64,000 nt of DNA from Chrysoperla carnea (Eukaryota; Arthropoda; Insecta; Neuroptera; Chrysopidae): positions 43,187,935 through 43,251,934 of the forward strand of contig NC_058338.1 of the NCBI RefSeq assembly GCF_905475395.1. Direction: 5' to 3'. The notes below the pieces were generated by a model. The model ran no database searches and was not told the DNA's origin. It saw nothing but the letters and a program-made list of their open reading frames with translations. The position numbers and the translations under genes were made by a program. Shown one piece after another: positions 12,085-25,201 of this stretch; position 1 is the stretch's first letter; the number at the start of each line of letters is the position of its first letter.

Positions 12085-13032
12085 ACGCATAAAAAAAGTA
12101 AAAATTCCAAAAGCCATTTTGGCTCAGCCAGGTCGAAGACCATCTAATTGATCAAAAGATGAAAGTAAAGTTTGTATTTACCGGGAGGACTAAGCGGGAC
12201 CAAGCATAGTAAAATGAATTCTAGTTATATGCGAGCCCAGTGAGCTCCATAGCCGAAGGAGAAGCCAGGCCGCAAGCTGTCTAATTGACATTATTGAATT
12301 GGAGCTGCAGGTTTATTAAGATTAATAATCGCTTATCCAAAGTTATAATCAAACAATTATTGTAAGTGAAACGAAGATTACAGGGTCACCTGGAAGGGTA
12401 TACAAATGATTTTATTAAACAATATATCTATTAATAGTTATTTATTTATTATAAATATAAATATAATTATAAACATTTACTTATTATAGAAAAGTCGATC
12501 CACTGGCAGAACTTTTTAAAATCGATTTTTTTTAAATTTGTTATTGATGATGTTAGTTGCTTGTATAAAATTGCAATTCAAAATTCGTTACGCGTAACGT
12601 AATAAAATTATTCGTCACGCGTAACATAAGAAAAAAAACTTTAAACGCGTTTTTCTAAAAATCATATTTTTTATATGGTGCAGAGATTATCTCCGGATAC
12701 GCAGAACTGATTTTCATAAATTTTGGTGCATTTTGTTCAACTTTTTTTAAGTCCTCGTTCAGTCATGAGCGAGGTCAATTCTGAGAGGTAATGATAATAT
12801 TATATTTCAAAGACAACTTTCATTTTTTTCTGAGACTTGCTGTTTCGAAGATAATCCCTGAACCGTTTCATCTAATTTTTTTACAAAATTTGTTTTCGAG
12901 GGCCTGTCGGTTGTATATCTACTAAATGAGGAAAACTTTGTTCACGTTGAATAATATGTTCAGAATGATGGCAACCTATTTCGGAAAATAAATAAAAGCA
13001 TTTGTTGGTTTTCGGTTAGATATAAAAAAATA
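11048..13032. other. intergenic sequence between LINE remnant and reductase 2
   Basis: No gene found. About 11570-11720 loosely resembles 20660-20840 (shared TTTAGTGTCATA-type stretch), suggesting an old dispersed repeat. Contains the AT microsatellite listed separately. Confidence 0.4.
12048..12080. repeat. TA dinucleotide microsatellite
   Basis: Uninterrupted TA run of about 33 bp. Confidence 0.95.
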
Positions 13033-16000
13033 TTAATATTTTAATCCAAATGTTTGACGATACGCTTTAACTTCAACTCCTTCCCAGTGTCGATGTTCCA
13101 CTTTTGAGAAAAATCTAGAAAAGAATATAAATCGCAGAATTTCAGAATACTTAAATTTCTTTTAAGATTATTATATGAATAACATTATTTGAAAAAAATT
13201 TGTTTCTCTCCCGTCTTTCATCACAGCATACCAAATTTCTTCAAAAATAAAAATGTTTTACATTTAAGAATTAGGAATATGATCGCTTCCATTACTGACT
13301 GGTAATTATCATCAAAAAAACTATCATCCTCAAATTTTCAAGCTATTTTCTGATCTAAATGTATATCATTGGATTGGGCTATCCCTCGAAAGAATAAATA
13401 GTCTACCATTTCTGCTCTGTTAAGATAATTAAGTTTCCTTTACTTACTTTTCATTAATTTCTTTCAAAACTTCAAGATGTTTATCGCTAATTGAATTGTG
13501 AATGACTTCTAAGTTAGATTGCAATATATTTCGATTGTTCATTCCAATTAAATGTAATGGAGGACCCGGTTGTTTTGTTAAAGCATGATACAAAGCCAAC
13601 TGGCCTAATTCTATTCCATGTGCCTATAATAAAAAATAAAAACAAACTTTTTTAATTTACGATTGAAAAAAACATGATTAGATAAAATTTTTGAATGACA
13701 AAAGGTGCTCCCAGATATGTGGCGAACAACACACATCACTAAATTAAAAAGAGAACACAGGAAGTACGATATCGATACGTATATGTCGTATTCTCGTATA
13801 TGCGTATTCTCACAAAATATGTCTGTCTTAGCTGTCTTCTTTGTGTATTCCGTTGTATGATATTTGCGACATATCAGTCCTTAAGGTAGTACGAGCACCA
13901 AGGCAATTTTACATTTAATGTTGAAATTGTTTGTACCTTATTTTCAACTTCTTTCAGACGAAAAATAAAATTATACGATATAATTCAGACGCAAAATATA
14001 ATGTAATATAACTGATTATTATTGGCCACTGGTTATCAAATGATAGTCAGCGAATGAACAAATTTATCAATTTTTGCCATACCCGTATCTCCCAAATTAG
14101 GCCTCAGATCCAAATTTGGAAAAGAGATTTTTTGTTGCTCTTGATGAGCTTATTTTGGTAAGCTGGGTTTTTGCAGTCAATAACAGAACACAGTGTATAC
14201 ACAAATACTTCAGCTTCAACTTTTATTTGAATAGTTTTATTGGTTGCCTATTTTTTTTGTAATTTGGAAAAAATCTGATTTTTATTAATCCTTAAAAAAG
14301 AGTTTTAAGCCACCACCTCCCCCTGAGGAGTCGGTTTTACGATACGAAGTTGTTACAAACAAATAAACAATAGTGCCAAATATCAAAGGTGAAACACTTT
14401 TTTACTTAGGTATAGATATTTACTTTTATTATACAAACTGAGAAGATGGTTAAATTCTGAGATATTTGCTGATTATATATACATTCAAAATTACCTTGCA
14501 GTAATCACCAGCTTGTTTACAAATTTGTTTTGTTTTTTCATGAGCTGGGTGCCAAGGTTGAGGTCCATCATTGGATAATAAACCCATTTGAAAAATAGCT
14601 GCATTTATTACCACCACATTATTTTCCTGTTGTAAAATGAAATATTTATTGATTGGTTTATAAACAAAAAAAAAAAAAGAAAATTTAATACATTAATTTT
14701 TATATTTAATTTACTGCAGCTTAACTACTTTACTACAAAATTTCAATTATATTCTTAAAGTTTATGACATTAAGAAAAAAGAGCACTATATAGCGAAAAA
14801 TGTACAGTTAACACTGCCAGTTTGACGAACATTTTACTTTTTGTAATTGGGAGATTATGGGTTCAAACTACGATAGCGACAATCATAAATATTGAAGTTT
14901 AAATTATTAAAAGTGTCGCCCTGGTGGAAAAAATATTTGGAAAAAGAAAAAGTCTTAATAATTCTTAGAAATTCTGAGAAAGTCTTAGGAACTCTAAAGA
15001 GTCTTAGGAACTCTGAATTTCTCAACGTTTTAGGAGTGTTTTATTCAGAATTATCCAGACATATTAAGTCTGAATTAGGCAGTTCAAAAACGTTGAGAAA
15101 TTCAGAGTTATTCAGAGTTCCTAAGACTTTTTCAGAGTTTCTAAGACTTATTAAGACTTATTCTTTCTTCAAATATTTTTTCCACCAGGGTATTTAATGG
15201 ACATTAACAAAGTAATTGGGCAAGCTTGTGAAAATTTAATGCAGTTTGAGGTTTAACTAATCACTTCCGTTAATAAAGCGTTACCATAAATCCATCTTTG
15301 CTGTCAATGAATGGATATTGACATGCAATTTACAAAATTAAATATGCATATTTGCGTCAAATTATTTTAAAATAAATAATTACCTTGAAAAATTCCAGAT
15401 ATTCACTTAAAGTATCATCGATAAGTGTAAACCGAGCATACGAAATAATGGAAGAAATTTTCACTTTACTTCTTGCTACACAGTCCTTTAGCACTGAAAC
15501 TGGATAGCCTGTAACTCCTATAAATCTAGCTTTGCCTTTGTTTACAACATGTTCTTCCAAAGTAGGCAAACATTCATTCAATACTGTATCGATTGTTTCT
15601 GGAAACTCAATGTCATGAATCTAAAAAAAATTTTTTTCCAAAACTTATTTATCTTAAATGTTAGTAGCTTACGATTATGCAAAGTGAAAGTCCCATCTTT
15701 CTAGCATGTATAGAATAGAAAAACAAAATTTTGGGGGGTTTTCCGATTTTTCGGGGATTTTTGATGTGGGTAATGTAATTTTTCAATGTTTTCTGTTATT
15801 TTGTTAACACATTGTATAGTATGTGTGATATGGGAATATCAGTTATGTATATGAGACATGTATGTTTGTGTAATGTGACAGCTTGCAATCAATACATGGT
15901 TTATACATGGTGTTACAACAATTAACTCAGTCAATTGTTAGTTTTCTCTTATTTTTCAAAAATGTTAATACGTCTGCACTAATAAAAAAACATACAAACT

Positions 16001-17527
16001 ATACATACTTGAATAACATCAACTGCATTTATTCCAAGCAATTTAAGACTATGTTCAACACTTTGAAGAGTACGTTTAGCAGTATAGTCAAATCCAGTAT
16101 CTGATTTATCATTGAAATTTTTAACTCCATAGCGTCCAACTTTCGTTGCGATGTAATATGCTTCACGTGGAACTGTTTTCAATGCCTTAAAAATTTCAAA
16201 ATAGAATAAAGAATGGTTTCCTTTCAGTTTATCATATACATATAAAGAAATCATATTTCGTATCGCAGCAAAATCATGCTTTTTGAATCAACATTATTTT
16301 AGAATATTATTAGTCCTTTAAAAATTATAAAATTATAAAGTATACCTTTCCTATTAGTTCTTCAGACGAGCCTTGTCCATAATACGGTGCAGTGTCAATG
16401 TAATTGATACCACTTTTTAATGCTTGGTGAATCGTTGCAATTGCCTCAGCTTCATCATATTCTCTGAAACATTAAACGATACTTATCATACCTATAAATA
16501 CATAAAAGTAAAGGTGAGGTCACCTTTTCTGTAAATTTGGTACTTTCTCATACATTAGGATACGGAAGAAATATATAACGGGTAATAAATTAACAGTAAT
16601 GCCATGAGGCGCTTTTATAACATGTATTTTATGCTGAGCCCATTTTCTTCCGTTAAGCAGTTGACTCATAAAAGAAAAAAAAGATTCCTACATGTATTAT
16701 TTCGTAGACCTATAATATAGCAAATTGTTAATAATCAGGGGCCTGATAATATCGGGAGTGTAAGGCAATTGTTCTGGTAAATGACGCGTTTACCATTTAA
16801 GCAGCCTCCACTAAAAAAGGTCCTCCACCGAGATAAATATTTAAATTTTTTTATTTTATCATTAATAAAATTTTTAGTTTAAGGGCTCCCGTGTGGAATT
16901 TTTGGTCAAAGGGCTCAAATCCACCTACGGGCTACAGCAGTTGTAAATGTGGCAATGTTCGGGGCTGAGGACCGAATTAACAAGGATGAATTTCCCAATA
17001 CTCCCGCGGCGCAACCATGATTTTATAATCAAGCTAGGCATTTGCTACTAGGAATCTGAAGAATTTACTTATACAATTCTCTACTATGAGTATTTTTTAT
17101 TTTTTAGGCCTAAAATTTTAGTTTTTTATTGAAAGGATTAGCTTTATATTCTTACTTCAACAAAAAAATAGTGTAAATATTATATTAGAACATTGCACGA
17201 AATAATACTATAACACCATATAGTCAAATATATACTAACAGTATTTTATTGATCGTGTAATTGGTCCATTACGCGATCTTGCCCTTTAGGGATAAGATTA
17301 AACTAGTTAAGATTTAATTAAATTTTGCCCAAAGATGCTAGCCAATTTAAAAAATTAAAAAAAAAAAATTAATGTACTTACCCAAACAAAGAACTGAAAC
17401 AAGTACCTCCTATCCCAATTTGTGAAACAATTAAGCCAGTGTCACCCAAAGGTACATATTTCATTTTCCGTACTGCATCTTCATCATGAAATCCTTGTAC
17501 AAATGTTGAAGGTAAATCTCCGTTCAT
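13033..17527 (-). CDS. aldo-keto reductase, copy 2 (L-galactose dehydrogenase-like family)
   Basis: Seven exons join in frame into 355 residues: 17382-17527, 16346-16463, 16009-16185, 15384-15620, 14495-14626, 13448-13623, 13033-13114. Intron positions and phases equal those of copy 1. Exon 4 has one extra codon (EEHVVNKGK against EEVVKKGK). The tetrad is intact: D72 and Y77 (YIDTAPYYGQG), K103 (YIATKVGRY), H of IHDIEF. Expected role is a cytosolic NAD(P)H-dependent carbonyl or lactone-forming reductase; the substrate is unknown. Differences from copy 1 cluster in the C-terminal region (for example AIFQMGLLSNDG against AVHQMGMLTNFG), which lines the substrate pocket in this fold, so the paralogues may differ in substrate. 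The intron between exons 4 and 5 holds a foldback MITE, and the intron between exons 3 and 4 a dispersed-repeat fragment. Confidence 0.93.
14919..15190. mobile_element. foldback MITE, CCCTGGTGG family, copy 1
   Basis: The 272-bp segment begins CCCTGGTGGAAAAAATATTT and ends with its reverse complement. The arms pair almost along their whole length, and internal AACTCTGAA/TCTTAGGAA sub-repeats recur. TA follows on the right; the left flank is CG. A second copy is at 32481-32721. The 101-codon open frame across it is a by-product of the repeat. Confidence 0.85.
15786..15935 (-). repeat. fragment of dispersed repeat family R1
   Basis: Read on the minus strand it matches the left end of the repeat at 24406-24935: CAATTGACTGAGTTAATTG, then CATGTATA, then CACATTACACA and CATAACTGATA. 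Confidence 0.65.
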
Positions 17528-17712
17528 TTTATTTTAGCTTCTTATTACAACAATTGTCTAATAAATGATTACTCTTGAATGATACAAATTTGACAAACCG
17601 GCACATTATTTATATTTAAATGGCTAGTTAATATCTTATTCTTTAGTATGAGATAAGTGTTGGGATCCGTAGAATACAACCAAGAACCTAAAATTTATTG
17701 AATTTACATTTC
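17528..17712 (-). promoter_or_regulatory. upstream conserved block of reductase 2
   Basis: Counterpart of the block upstream of copy 1, with the same three short motifs in the same order and similar spacing to the ATG. Confidence 0.45.
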
Positions 17713-20700
17713 TAGCACGGACCACAATTTTACATTTTACAAACTATTTAAATGATATTTTATCAATACTTTACTGGCCATTTCACTCACTTCGTGGAGC
17801 TTACGGAAAAAATATATTTGGTTAGAATGTGCGGTGGTTTTTAATCTTGCCGCGGCTTCGCTCGTGATAATGATTCATTTCGATTAATACAGCCTTAATG
17901 ATTTATTATAAATCATTTGTAAAATATAGTTTTCCAATCCAAATGAATGAAATCAGGATTATAACTAATTTAGGTAATAAAACCGCTCTTAATCCAAATC
18001 CACGCTTGGTTACTGCATGAATTTGATTATTTTTAAAGATCTTTCTGGCGATGCATGAGCAACCATGCAAAAAATAAGCAACCATGCAAAATTAGATTTT
18101 TTATTTACTCCCGATATTGAGTAAAGGTGAAAAACTTCAAAAAATAGTTTTTTAGATTTTTCTCTTATTGAGATTTTTTTAGTAAAAATTTAAAATCATA
18201 AATTTATACTTGATAAATCATAAATTTATTTTTCCATAACATTTTCATGCTATATATAAGTCTTTTCGTTTGGAAGCAATTTGATAAGATACTTACACAG
18301 ACAATCCACCCATATGGACCAATGGTGTAAAATACGATTTTTTGATCAGGGGACCTAAATACATAAAGTTTCGTTGAAAACTCATCACTGAATTTTTGGG
18401 TAGTAGTTAAACATTATCTCTATATTACTACTAGTAGGTAAAAATTTGTTTTGCAAATAGTCAAAACATATTTTTTTATGAAATGTGATAATAACTTTAC
18501 ATCAATGATAATTCAATGAGATCGAAAAATAAAACTTTAACCAGGCCCAGAACAGCTTTAATATAATTCATTTAAATCTTCTAACAAATAAAACTACGAA
18601 CTCTCAATCATCTAATTTAATATCTTACTTTTTACCTCTGTATACAAATTACAAAGTAGTAAAATAATTCTGATTCTGGTTTTAATAAAAATTGTAGTAT
18701 ATTCCTAATTTCTTAAAAAAAATATCTAATTTATTTCATTAATATAATTTAAAATTTAACACATTTTTTAAAATGTGTGTTACAAAATATTTTAGCCTCC
18801 TGGATAGTTTTTGCGTCTTATATACAAGGCGATTTTTGTAAAGTTTCCACCATTGTATTTCAAAAACGGAAAAGAAAATTAAAAAACAGAAAAATATGTA
18901 ATAGTTTTAGGGGGATTAAAAATATAGTATTTATTTTGCATTTTTTAATAGAACAACATATTTTTTGTTACAAATTTTTGTTCTTTGAAGTAAAAGAAGC
19001 AACTTTTGTTTGAATTTTTTGAAGGCTTTTGGCCATCTACTTTAGGTATTTTCAGATAAAAGTTTCTATTAAGAAAATTCTAGCAAATTCTCAAAATAAT
19101 AATTTTTTACCGATTCTCATTTTTCATTGAAAAATAAAACTTTGTCCACAAATTTTTTCCATATGATATTCTTACAGTGGCTTTTTGCAGCAAAGAAACA
19201 GAATAGTTCCCTTTAAAAACAAAGTTGAGACTTGTTTGACCGTGAAAACTTAACCGTATAAAATACCAAATACTTTATTTTCATTCCCCCTAAAAATGGA
19301 CCCATTTATGTTTTCACGTTTTATGATTTTCCGTTCCGTTTTTTTAAATACAAGAGTGGAAACTTTTTAAAATTACTTTGTATGGAATCTTTTTGAGCAA
19401 ATGGTCTTATTTCAAGAAGTGGTAATCTTTTTGGTATAAGAAATATGTGTCTGAATTACACGCATTATTTTGTATCTGTTCCGAGTCCGTTAAGTTTTAA
19501 AAAAAAAGCGTTTCGAATAAAATTTATTGGTTTTTTATTGAGTTTTTCCCCATTTTATCAGTTTCTCTCTATCAGTACTATCTTAAAAAGTACTGTTAGA
19601 AGGCGGATTAACACATATCTCTAATTATTTATTATAATTGATGTCGTGATGATACTACCCAAGATCGATTGTCATAATCCCATAGGTATTTAAGTTTCTT
19701 AACTGCCTGTATATGGAAGTCAGATGAATGTTTCATTCATGATTTGCTTTGAATCGTGTTATTTATTTACATATCTGTGGTAATAATACTTGTATAAGTA
19801 GATAAAATTACTGATATTAATAGTATTATAAAATTTAATGTTTTTCTGGAATCAAATAAATTACGCAAATTAGATAAACAATAAGCCTGTTTCTTAGGCC
19901 ATTACGTCATCAAAGATGCAAAACGGGACCCATGTAAAAAAATTTGTTAACTTTTTTTTTGAATATTGTCTGATTTACATTTATTTTAAGATCGCAAAGT
20001 CGTTTAATATGAAACAATAAAAAAATCACACGCCTGTATTATTTAAAAAAAAACCCTCAATTTCAACAAACTTCACCCAGTTGACTCTCCCTCTCCTATG
20101 GACGTGGATTTACCCTAGATTTTGTTGGCTAAGTATTTATACCAAAATGCCATTTTCTCACCTCCGTGCTGAAAGTGTCAACTTTCTGCCCACTGTGTAA
20201 AACGAAGTTACCGCCTTCTGCCTCCGTTTGGGAGAAAAAGAATATACACACCACGGGAGCATAAGTAAAGATGTTTCAGATCTCATGTTCATTGTCGCCC
20301 GAGGCGAAGCTGAGGGTGACAAACACTTTTATTTTTCTTTACTTTTGCTCCCTAGATGTGTAGACAATTTTTTGATGAAATTTTTATACCAAATATTTCT
20401 GATTAACCCCCGTTAAGACAAAAATATTTGGTCTAAAAACTGTGTAGGTATATGCATGTCGAAATGTTTAGGATAGGTAACGGAATTGGCGTTAACCAAG
20501 TTTGGTACTTTTTGCATTTATCTCAGATTCTTTTAGAGCATTTTTAATTTTCGTAAAGATATAACTTTAATACTAACTAAGTTTTGGATACTTCAAAGAT
20601 ATAATAGCTGATTTTGTTGACTTTAAAGTCAGCGCAATATACCTGCGACTATGCTATTTCTTAATATAAAATAAACATATAAATTTATTATTATATTTTG

Positions 20701-21363
20701 AAAAATTCGTAGAAACATTTGATAAACATTTTTTAATGATAATTTTAATTAAAACTTATTTTAATATGTTCTGGCATAATTTTATTGGTTCTTTACTTAT
20801 GAATAAAAAATTTTTAGTGTCATAATTTGATTGGCAATTTGAAATCAATTTATTTACAAACAAACGGATGCAAATTTTTAAATCTTTATAATCTAATCAT
20901 TTTAGAGATAACTATAAACAGTCAATTTACGAAAAAATTTTCAATTAGTAAATTTTGTTTGCTGTCTTATTTACTAATCTTTATTTACCATTTATAATTA
21001 TATCTTAGGTTGATAGAATTATCACCTTGATAACGGTGTCGAATCTTTTATCATTTTCTTGAAATTTTTCTTCTGTTGTGTTATAATAAAGTTAGAGATT
21101 TGTTTTGAACTTGTTAGTATTAATCAGATCATTGTAATTGTGAACCAAAAAATTCAATGCCGTATAGGTTCTATAAACTTCTGCATTTTTTAGCACTATA
21201 TAACTCGAACAATTGGAAAATTATTTAACTTAGTAGTTGAATAATTTTCGAATAAGCAGTTTATAGTTTCTAGTTGAATGCAACAACCGGAAAATTAAAG
21301 AAAAATTAATGTAGTAAGGTTTATTTTTTCATTCAAGATGATTTCAGGGGCAGGTATATCTTC
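17713..21363. other. gene-free region
   Basis: No host exon recognised on either strand. Short open frames (18777-19013, 20228-20416) show no family resemblance. A GC-richer patch at 20090-20320 looks like old repeat sequence but has no recognisable ends. Confidence 0.4.
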
Positions 21364-21450
21364 AACAACAAGTGAAAACAAACAATTGACTGAGTTAATT
21401 GTTGAAATACCCTGTATAGAAAGTGTTGAATGTCAGTGCTTGCATCAAAT
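21364..21450 (+). repeat. truncated R1 repeat
   Basis: Shares the AAGTGAAAACAAACAATTG start, the GTTAATTGTTGAAATACC block and the AGTGTTGA block with the R1 copies at 24406, 29812 and 40721, then loses similarity. Confidence 0.65.
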
Positions 21451-21535
21451 CAATCATCTGAAGATAAGGTAGAGAAAAAAAGAAAAGCTCATGGACATCA
21501 TCAGCCTATAGAGCGCCAAATACACTTAAGTCCGC

Positions 21536-21933
21536 AGCTAACGTAATTTGACCCCCCACAAAGTTTCGATCGTTGAGTTAACCCCCCCCCTACTATTGAT
21601 TTCCACTTTTTACTTCCTTAATCAATGTATTTTAAGGAATTATTGATTGTTCGTTTATTATTAGCAATTATTGCATTATAAATATTTCAAATTAATTAAT
21701 TTTTTTTTTTTTGAACAAAGAGAAAAAAGTGGAAATCAATCTTATGGGGGGCTAACTTAATAACAAATAATTGTTTAGTAAATAATAAATAAACAACGAT
21801 CGAACAAATAATTTTAATGCTCGAACAATGAAGAGCAAACGACGGACAATAGACTAAAAAAGATATATATTTATAATTAATTAATCCGAAAAGAAATTTT
21901 TGTGGGGGGGGGGGGGGGCAAATTACGTTAGCT
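21536..21933. mobile_element. inverted-repeat element with poly-C/poly-G arms
   Basis: The left end AGCTAACGTAATTTGACCCC is mirrored by GCAAATTACGTTAGCT at the right end. Further inside, TTGATTTCCACTTTTT is mirrored by AAAAAGTGGAAATCAA. A run of about 16 G occurs near 21903-21918. Looks like a MITE; no target duplication could be set. Confidence 0.55.
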
Positions 21934-22424
21934 TTACATCCATGAATTTTTTGTACATATATGATTAGGAGAACATGTTCAACAAAACCTAAAATAAAAC
22001 TTAACATTAAAGAACTGATAAAAAAAATTTTAATGATTTTATAGATACCGTATAAAAAAATTGTTAAAAATGACCGAAAATTGATTTTATACTGTATAAA
22101 ATAACCATTATTCATTCATATTTATTTTAGGTGAAATATGTACAAAAATATATTATAATAAAATATCGGTTTTATCAATTTTTCTGATTTAATTATTATT
22201 AAATATTATACTTGCCTTTGTCTTTTAACAAAATATTACTACAATTATTCATTTATAAGCTAGTTTATTGAAAAAAGGTGAGGTAAAAGAAATACATATG
22301 GATAAGTTTAATGAAAAATGGGTTAGTAAAAGAAAAATAAATACTAGGAAGAAAACAAGTTTATTGAAAAGAGGTGAGTAAAGGGTATGTATATTACATT
22401 AATGATATGTTTAATATGTCAAAG

Positions 22425-22490
22425 GTAGAGTAGTGGTTAGCGCAGTCGTCTCAGGTTACAGAGTACCTCGGTTCGAATTTAGCAACGAAC
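22425..22490 (+). repeat. tRNA-derived SINE head (tRNA-like)
   Basis: AGTAGTGGTTAGCGC resembles a pol III A box and GGTTCGAATTT a B box, about 45 nt apart. No good acceptor stem or CCA-ready 3' end is seen and the sequence runs on into repeat DNA, so a SINE head is likelier than a working tRNA. Confidence 0.45.
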
Positions 22491-22990
22491 CAATTTATTT
22501 TTAATTAAATAAGTTATTGTGCCGAGATAATGTCATTTTTTTTAGATAATTGTTATGAGAACCAAAAGCGGCAAATAAGTAAGAGGGCGAGGTATATTTT
22601 ATTCCCACCCCCTGACAGAACAGTGATTTATGACATGAGTAGGAAAGTGAGACTAACATAATTAATTTTTTTTGTGAAATAACATGTTCTCCTATAATAA
22701 AATCTTATAAAATTTCATTTAACAAGAAAAATTTTATCTATCATGTACAACAAAAATGCAAGCAAAATAAGTATGTTTATAATATTTTGTAATAGGCGAA
22801 TGTTATAAAAAAAAAAAAAAGGATAAAATATATAACATATTCTCCTGTTACAAAATTTCAAATTTTAGTCTTTCTTACCGAGCGATTTTTTAATTTTATA
22901 AATACAAATTTTATTATTTTGTAACAGGAGAATATGAGTGAGATAAAAATTTAAAAGTTTCAAATTTTAGCATAACCAAACAATTTTTTA

Positions 22991-23213
22991 GCTCCGCGAT
23001 CTTAGCACCTCATGTGCGGAATTTCGATTGACCAATTATACCATCTGAAAGGTCAGAAATTGGTCATAAAAGGTCATTTGGTCTCATTAATTGGTCAGCA
23101 TCAGAAAATTTTTTATTAAAGATTGAAAAAACTCCACCTATGCGCGATCGGGAAGCATTCGCTGATAATTGGTCAGCTAATATAAATAAAATTGGTCAGT
23201 TTAATTTTATATT
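22991..23213 (+). repeat. left arm of a 2.5-kb inverted repeat
   Basis: Starts GCTCCGCGATCTTAGCACCT and is the inverse of 25202-25473, including ATGCGCGATCGGGAAGC and several AATTGGTCAG blocks. About 2 kb separates the arms. Confidence 0.85.
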
Positions 23214-23261
23214 CAAAAAATAATATAATTTCGAAAAAATTTTCAATTTTTTCAACATTTG

Positions 23262-23497
23262 TACTAGGAGAACATAAGTGGGAATTAGTAGTTCCTGATA
23301 AGGAGAAAGGTGAGTAAGTGTTTTCACCCCGAAAGTCTAAAATTTTATTTTGGCAGAAAGTTATTGGTCTGCCCACTAGAGGTCACACTCACCAAACACG
23401 GGTGTGCAGACCACTAACTTTCTGACTTACGAGGTGACAACAATTACCTTGCTATCAGGTACTACTTATTCCGTCCGTCCTTGATGTTCTCCTAGTA
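23262..23497. mobile_element. foldback MITE nested in the 2.5-kb inverted repeat
   Basis: Ends are TACTAGGAGAACAT and its inverse. The arms continue with TAGT-CCTGATA and an inner pair (GCAGAAAGTTATTGGTCTG against CAGACCACTAACTTTCTG). The AGGAGAA core recurs near 21966, 22690, 22845, 22925 and 25508, so related ends are scattered through the region. Confidence 0.7.
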
Positions 23498-23647
23498 GAA
23501 ATGTGAAAAAAATTGAAGTTTTTAAACGAAAAAAAACTAATTTTTTCATCATTTACTAGGCAAACATGCTGTGGTGGAAATTTGAAAAAAAATGAAAATA
23601 AAAATCAGATTTTGCTTAAAAGATTTAATGAACTTTTTTTTAATATA

Positions 23648-23722
23648 TGTCCTCACCTAGTTTCGAACCAAGGGACTATTTATTCGAAGTCAGATACGCT
23701 AACCATTATACCATTAGGGCTC
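23648..23722 (-). repeat. tRNA-like sequence, minus strand
   Basis: Minus strand reads TGGTATAATGGTTAGCG (A-box like), CTGACTTCGAA (anticodon-arm like) and TTGGTTCGAA (B-box like). Closest in style to tRNA-Arg or tRNA-Glu but degraded, and the stems do not pair well. Confidence 0.45.
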
Positions 23723-24405
23723 TGTTATTCGTATTAATAAATAATTATATTGATATTTTCGACTTTCTTAAATTATAACAAAAAGTACTCATTTTCGGAA
23801 AATTTTGAGTAGTATTATTACAAAAAAAAATGGCAAACGAAGTTTGAAATACTTACCTATCGTGAAGTTCGAAATACTCACCTATTTTTAACTGAAATAA
23901 TATTGTATAGCTACAGAGAGATGGGGAAAAATAAAATAAAAACAGGGTTTGAGTTTTCAACTTTATTTAAATGAAATAAATCAAAATACATAAAAACTAT
24001 TTACGAATTACTTGCACATAATTCCATATAATTAATTTCATCTTAAAAAAATTTTTTTGCATCAACTTTTTTTTTACAAACCAAATACCACACAAAAATA
24101 AAATGAAAATCCAAAAAGAATATTACGTATTTACAATCCAACTTCTTTATCTCACCTATATTTTATAAGAATTTGTTTGTACCTTTACTAAAAAAAAATT
24201 AATTAGTTAATTAATAATTTTGTTCTGAAAGGAAAAATGGGATAGAATAAAATAAAACAAAATTTAAAATATATAACGATATTTATTTATTTATATTAAT
24301 TTGAAAACGTTATCCCGAAAATTGATTTTTTACTGTATAAAATAACTATTATTATTATTCATTCAAATTTTTTATAGGTGACATATGTACAAATATATAT
24401 AATAC

Positions 24406-24935
24406 AAGTGAAAACAAACAATTGACTGAGTTAATTGTTGAAATACCATGCATAGTCAGTGTTGATTTATTTATCACATTACACATACAAACATGTGACA
24501 CATACATAACTGATAATCAAGTATAGTACCTATTATAAAATTTCCGCCTAATTGGCGCCCTCACGAGTAAACAGTGATGTTTATGAAAAAAAATTTTACA
24601 TTTAAACTTTTGTTCTATCTCTAACGGTTTACAAGATGGGTCCTACGGACCCAAGACCCAATTGACCTACGATGCTCATTTACGAACTTGACCTCACTTT
24701 TTACGTCCTGAGTACGCTGTAAAAATTTCAGCTCGATATCTTTTTTCGTTTTTGAGTTATCGTGTCCACAGACGGACGGATGGACGGACGGACAACCGGA
24801 AATGGACTAATTAGGTGATTTTATGAACACCTATGACAAAATTTTTATACTAACATCATTATTTTTAAGCGTTACAAACTTGGGACTAAACTTAATATAA
24901 CTATGTATATTTCATATATACATGGTATAAAAAGA
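24406..24935 (+). repeat. dispersed repeat family R1, full-length copy A
   Basis: About 530 bp starting CAAGTGAAAACAAACAATTG and ending near TATACATGGTATA. Landmarks shared with the copies at 29812-30440 and 40721-41095 are GCGCCCT-ACG-GTAAACAGTGATG, CTATCTCTAACGGTTTAC, TTCAGCTC-ATATC, and a run of GGACGGAC units followed by AACCGGAAATGGA. The left end carries CCATG-ATA and the right end its inverse. Non-coding; class unknown, probably a non-autonomous DNA element. Confidence 0.75.
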
Positions 24936-25007
24936 GTGAAAAATTTAAATAAAAGGGAAAATTCATTTTTTTAAAAGTAAAAATTTTATCCATTTTTTTT
25001 TTTTTTT

Positions 25008-25055
25008 ATATGTACTACTATCAAATATACATGTATATTTGATAGTAGTACATAT
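25008..25055. repeat. perfect 48-bp palindrome between T and A runs
   Basis: ATATGTACTACTATCAAATA and onward reads identically on both strands over 48 bp. It is flanked by a long T run on the left and an A run on the right that extend the possible hairpin. Confidence 0.95.
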
Positions 25056-25201
25056 CAAAAAAAAAAAATTATAAAAAAAATATTTCCCCTACTCTGTCTG
25101 GTTTATAGTGAAGAGCTGTGCGTAAGTACTCACTGCCCTGATAAAACCATCCGGCTCAAAGCATGCGCGTTACGACAGAGACAACTTTTTTCATTTTTTT
25201 T

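Noticed and set aside
14892-15197. 101-codon open frame on the plus strand
   Set aside because: It coincides with the foldback MITE at 14919-15190; its Leu/Arg/Ser-rich product reflects the repeated AACTCTGAA units.
22425-22490. Functional tRNA gene
   Set aside because: Box-like motifs are present but the acceptor and anticodon stems do not pair and the sequence continues into repeat DNA.
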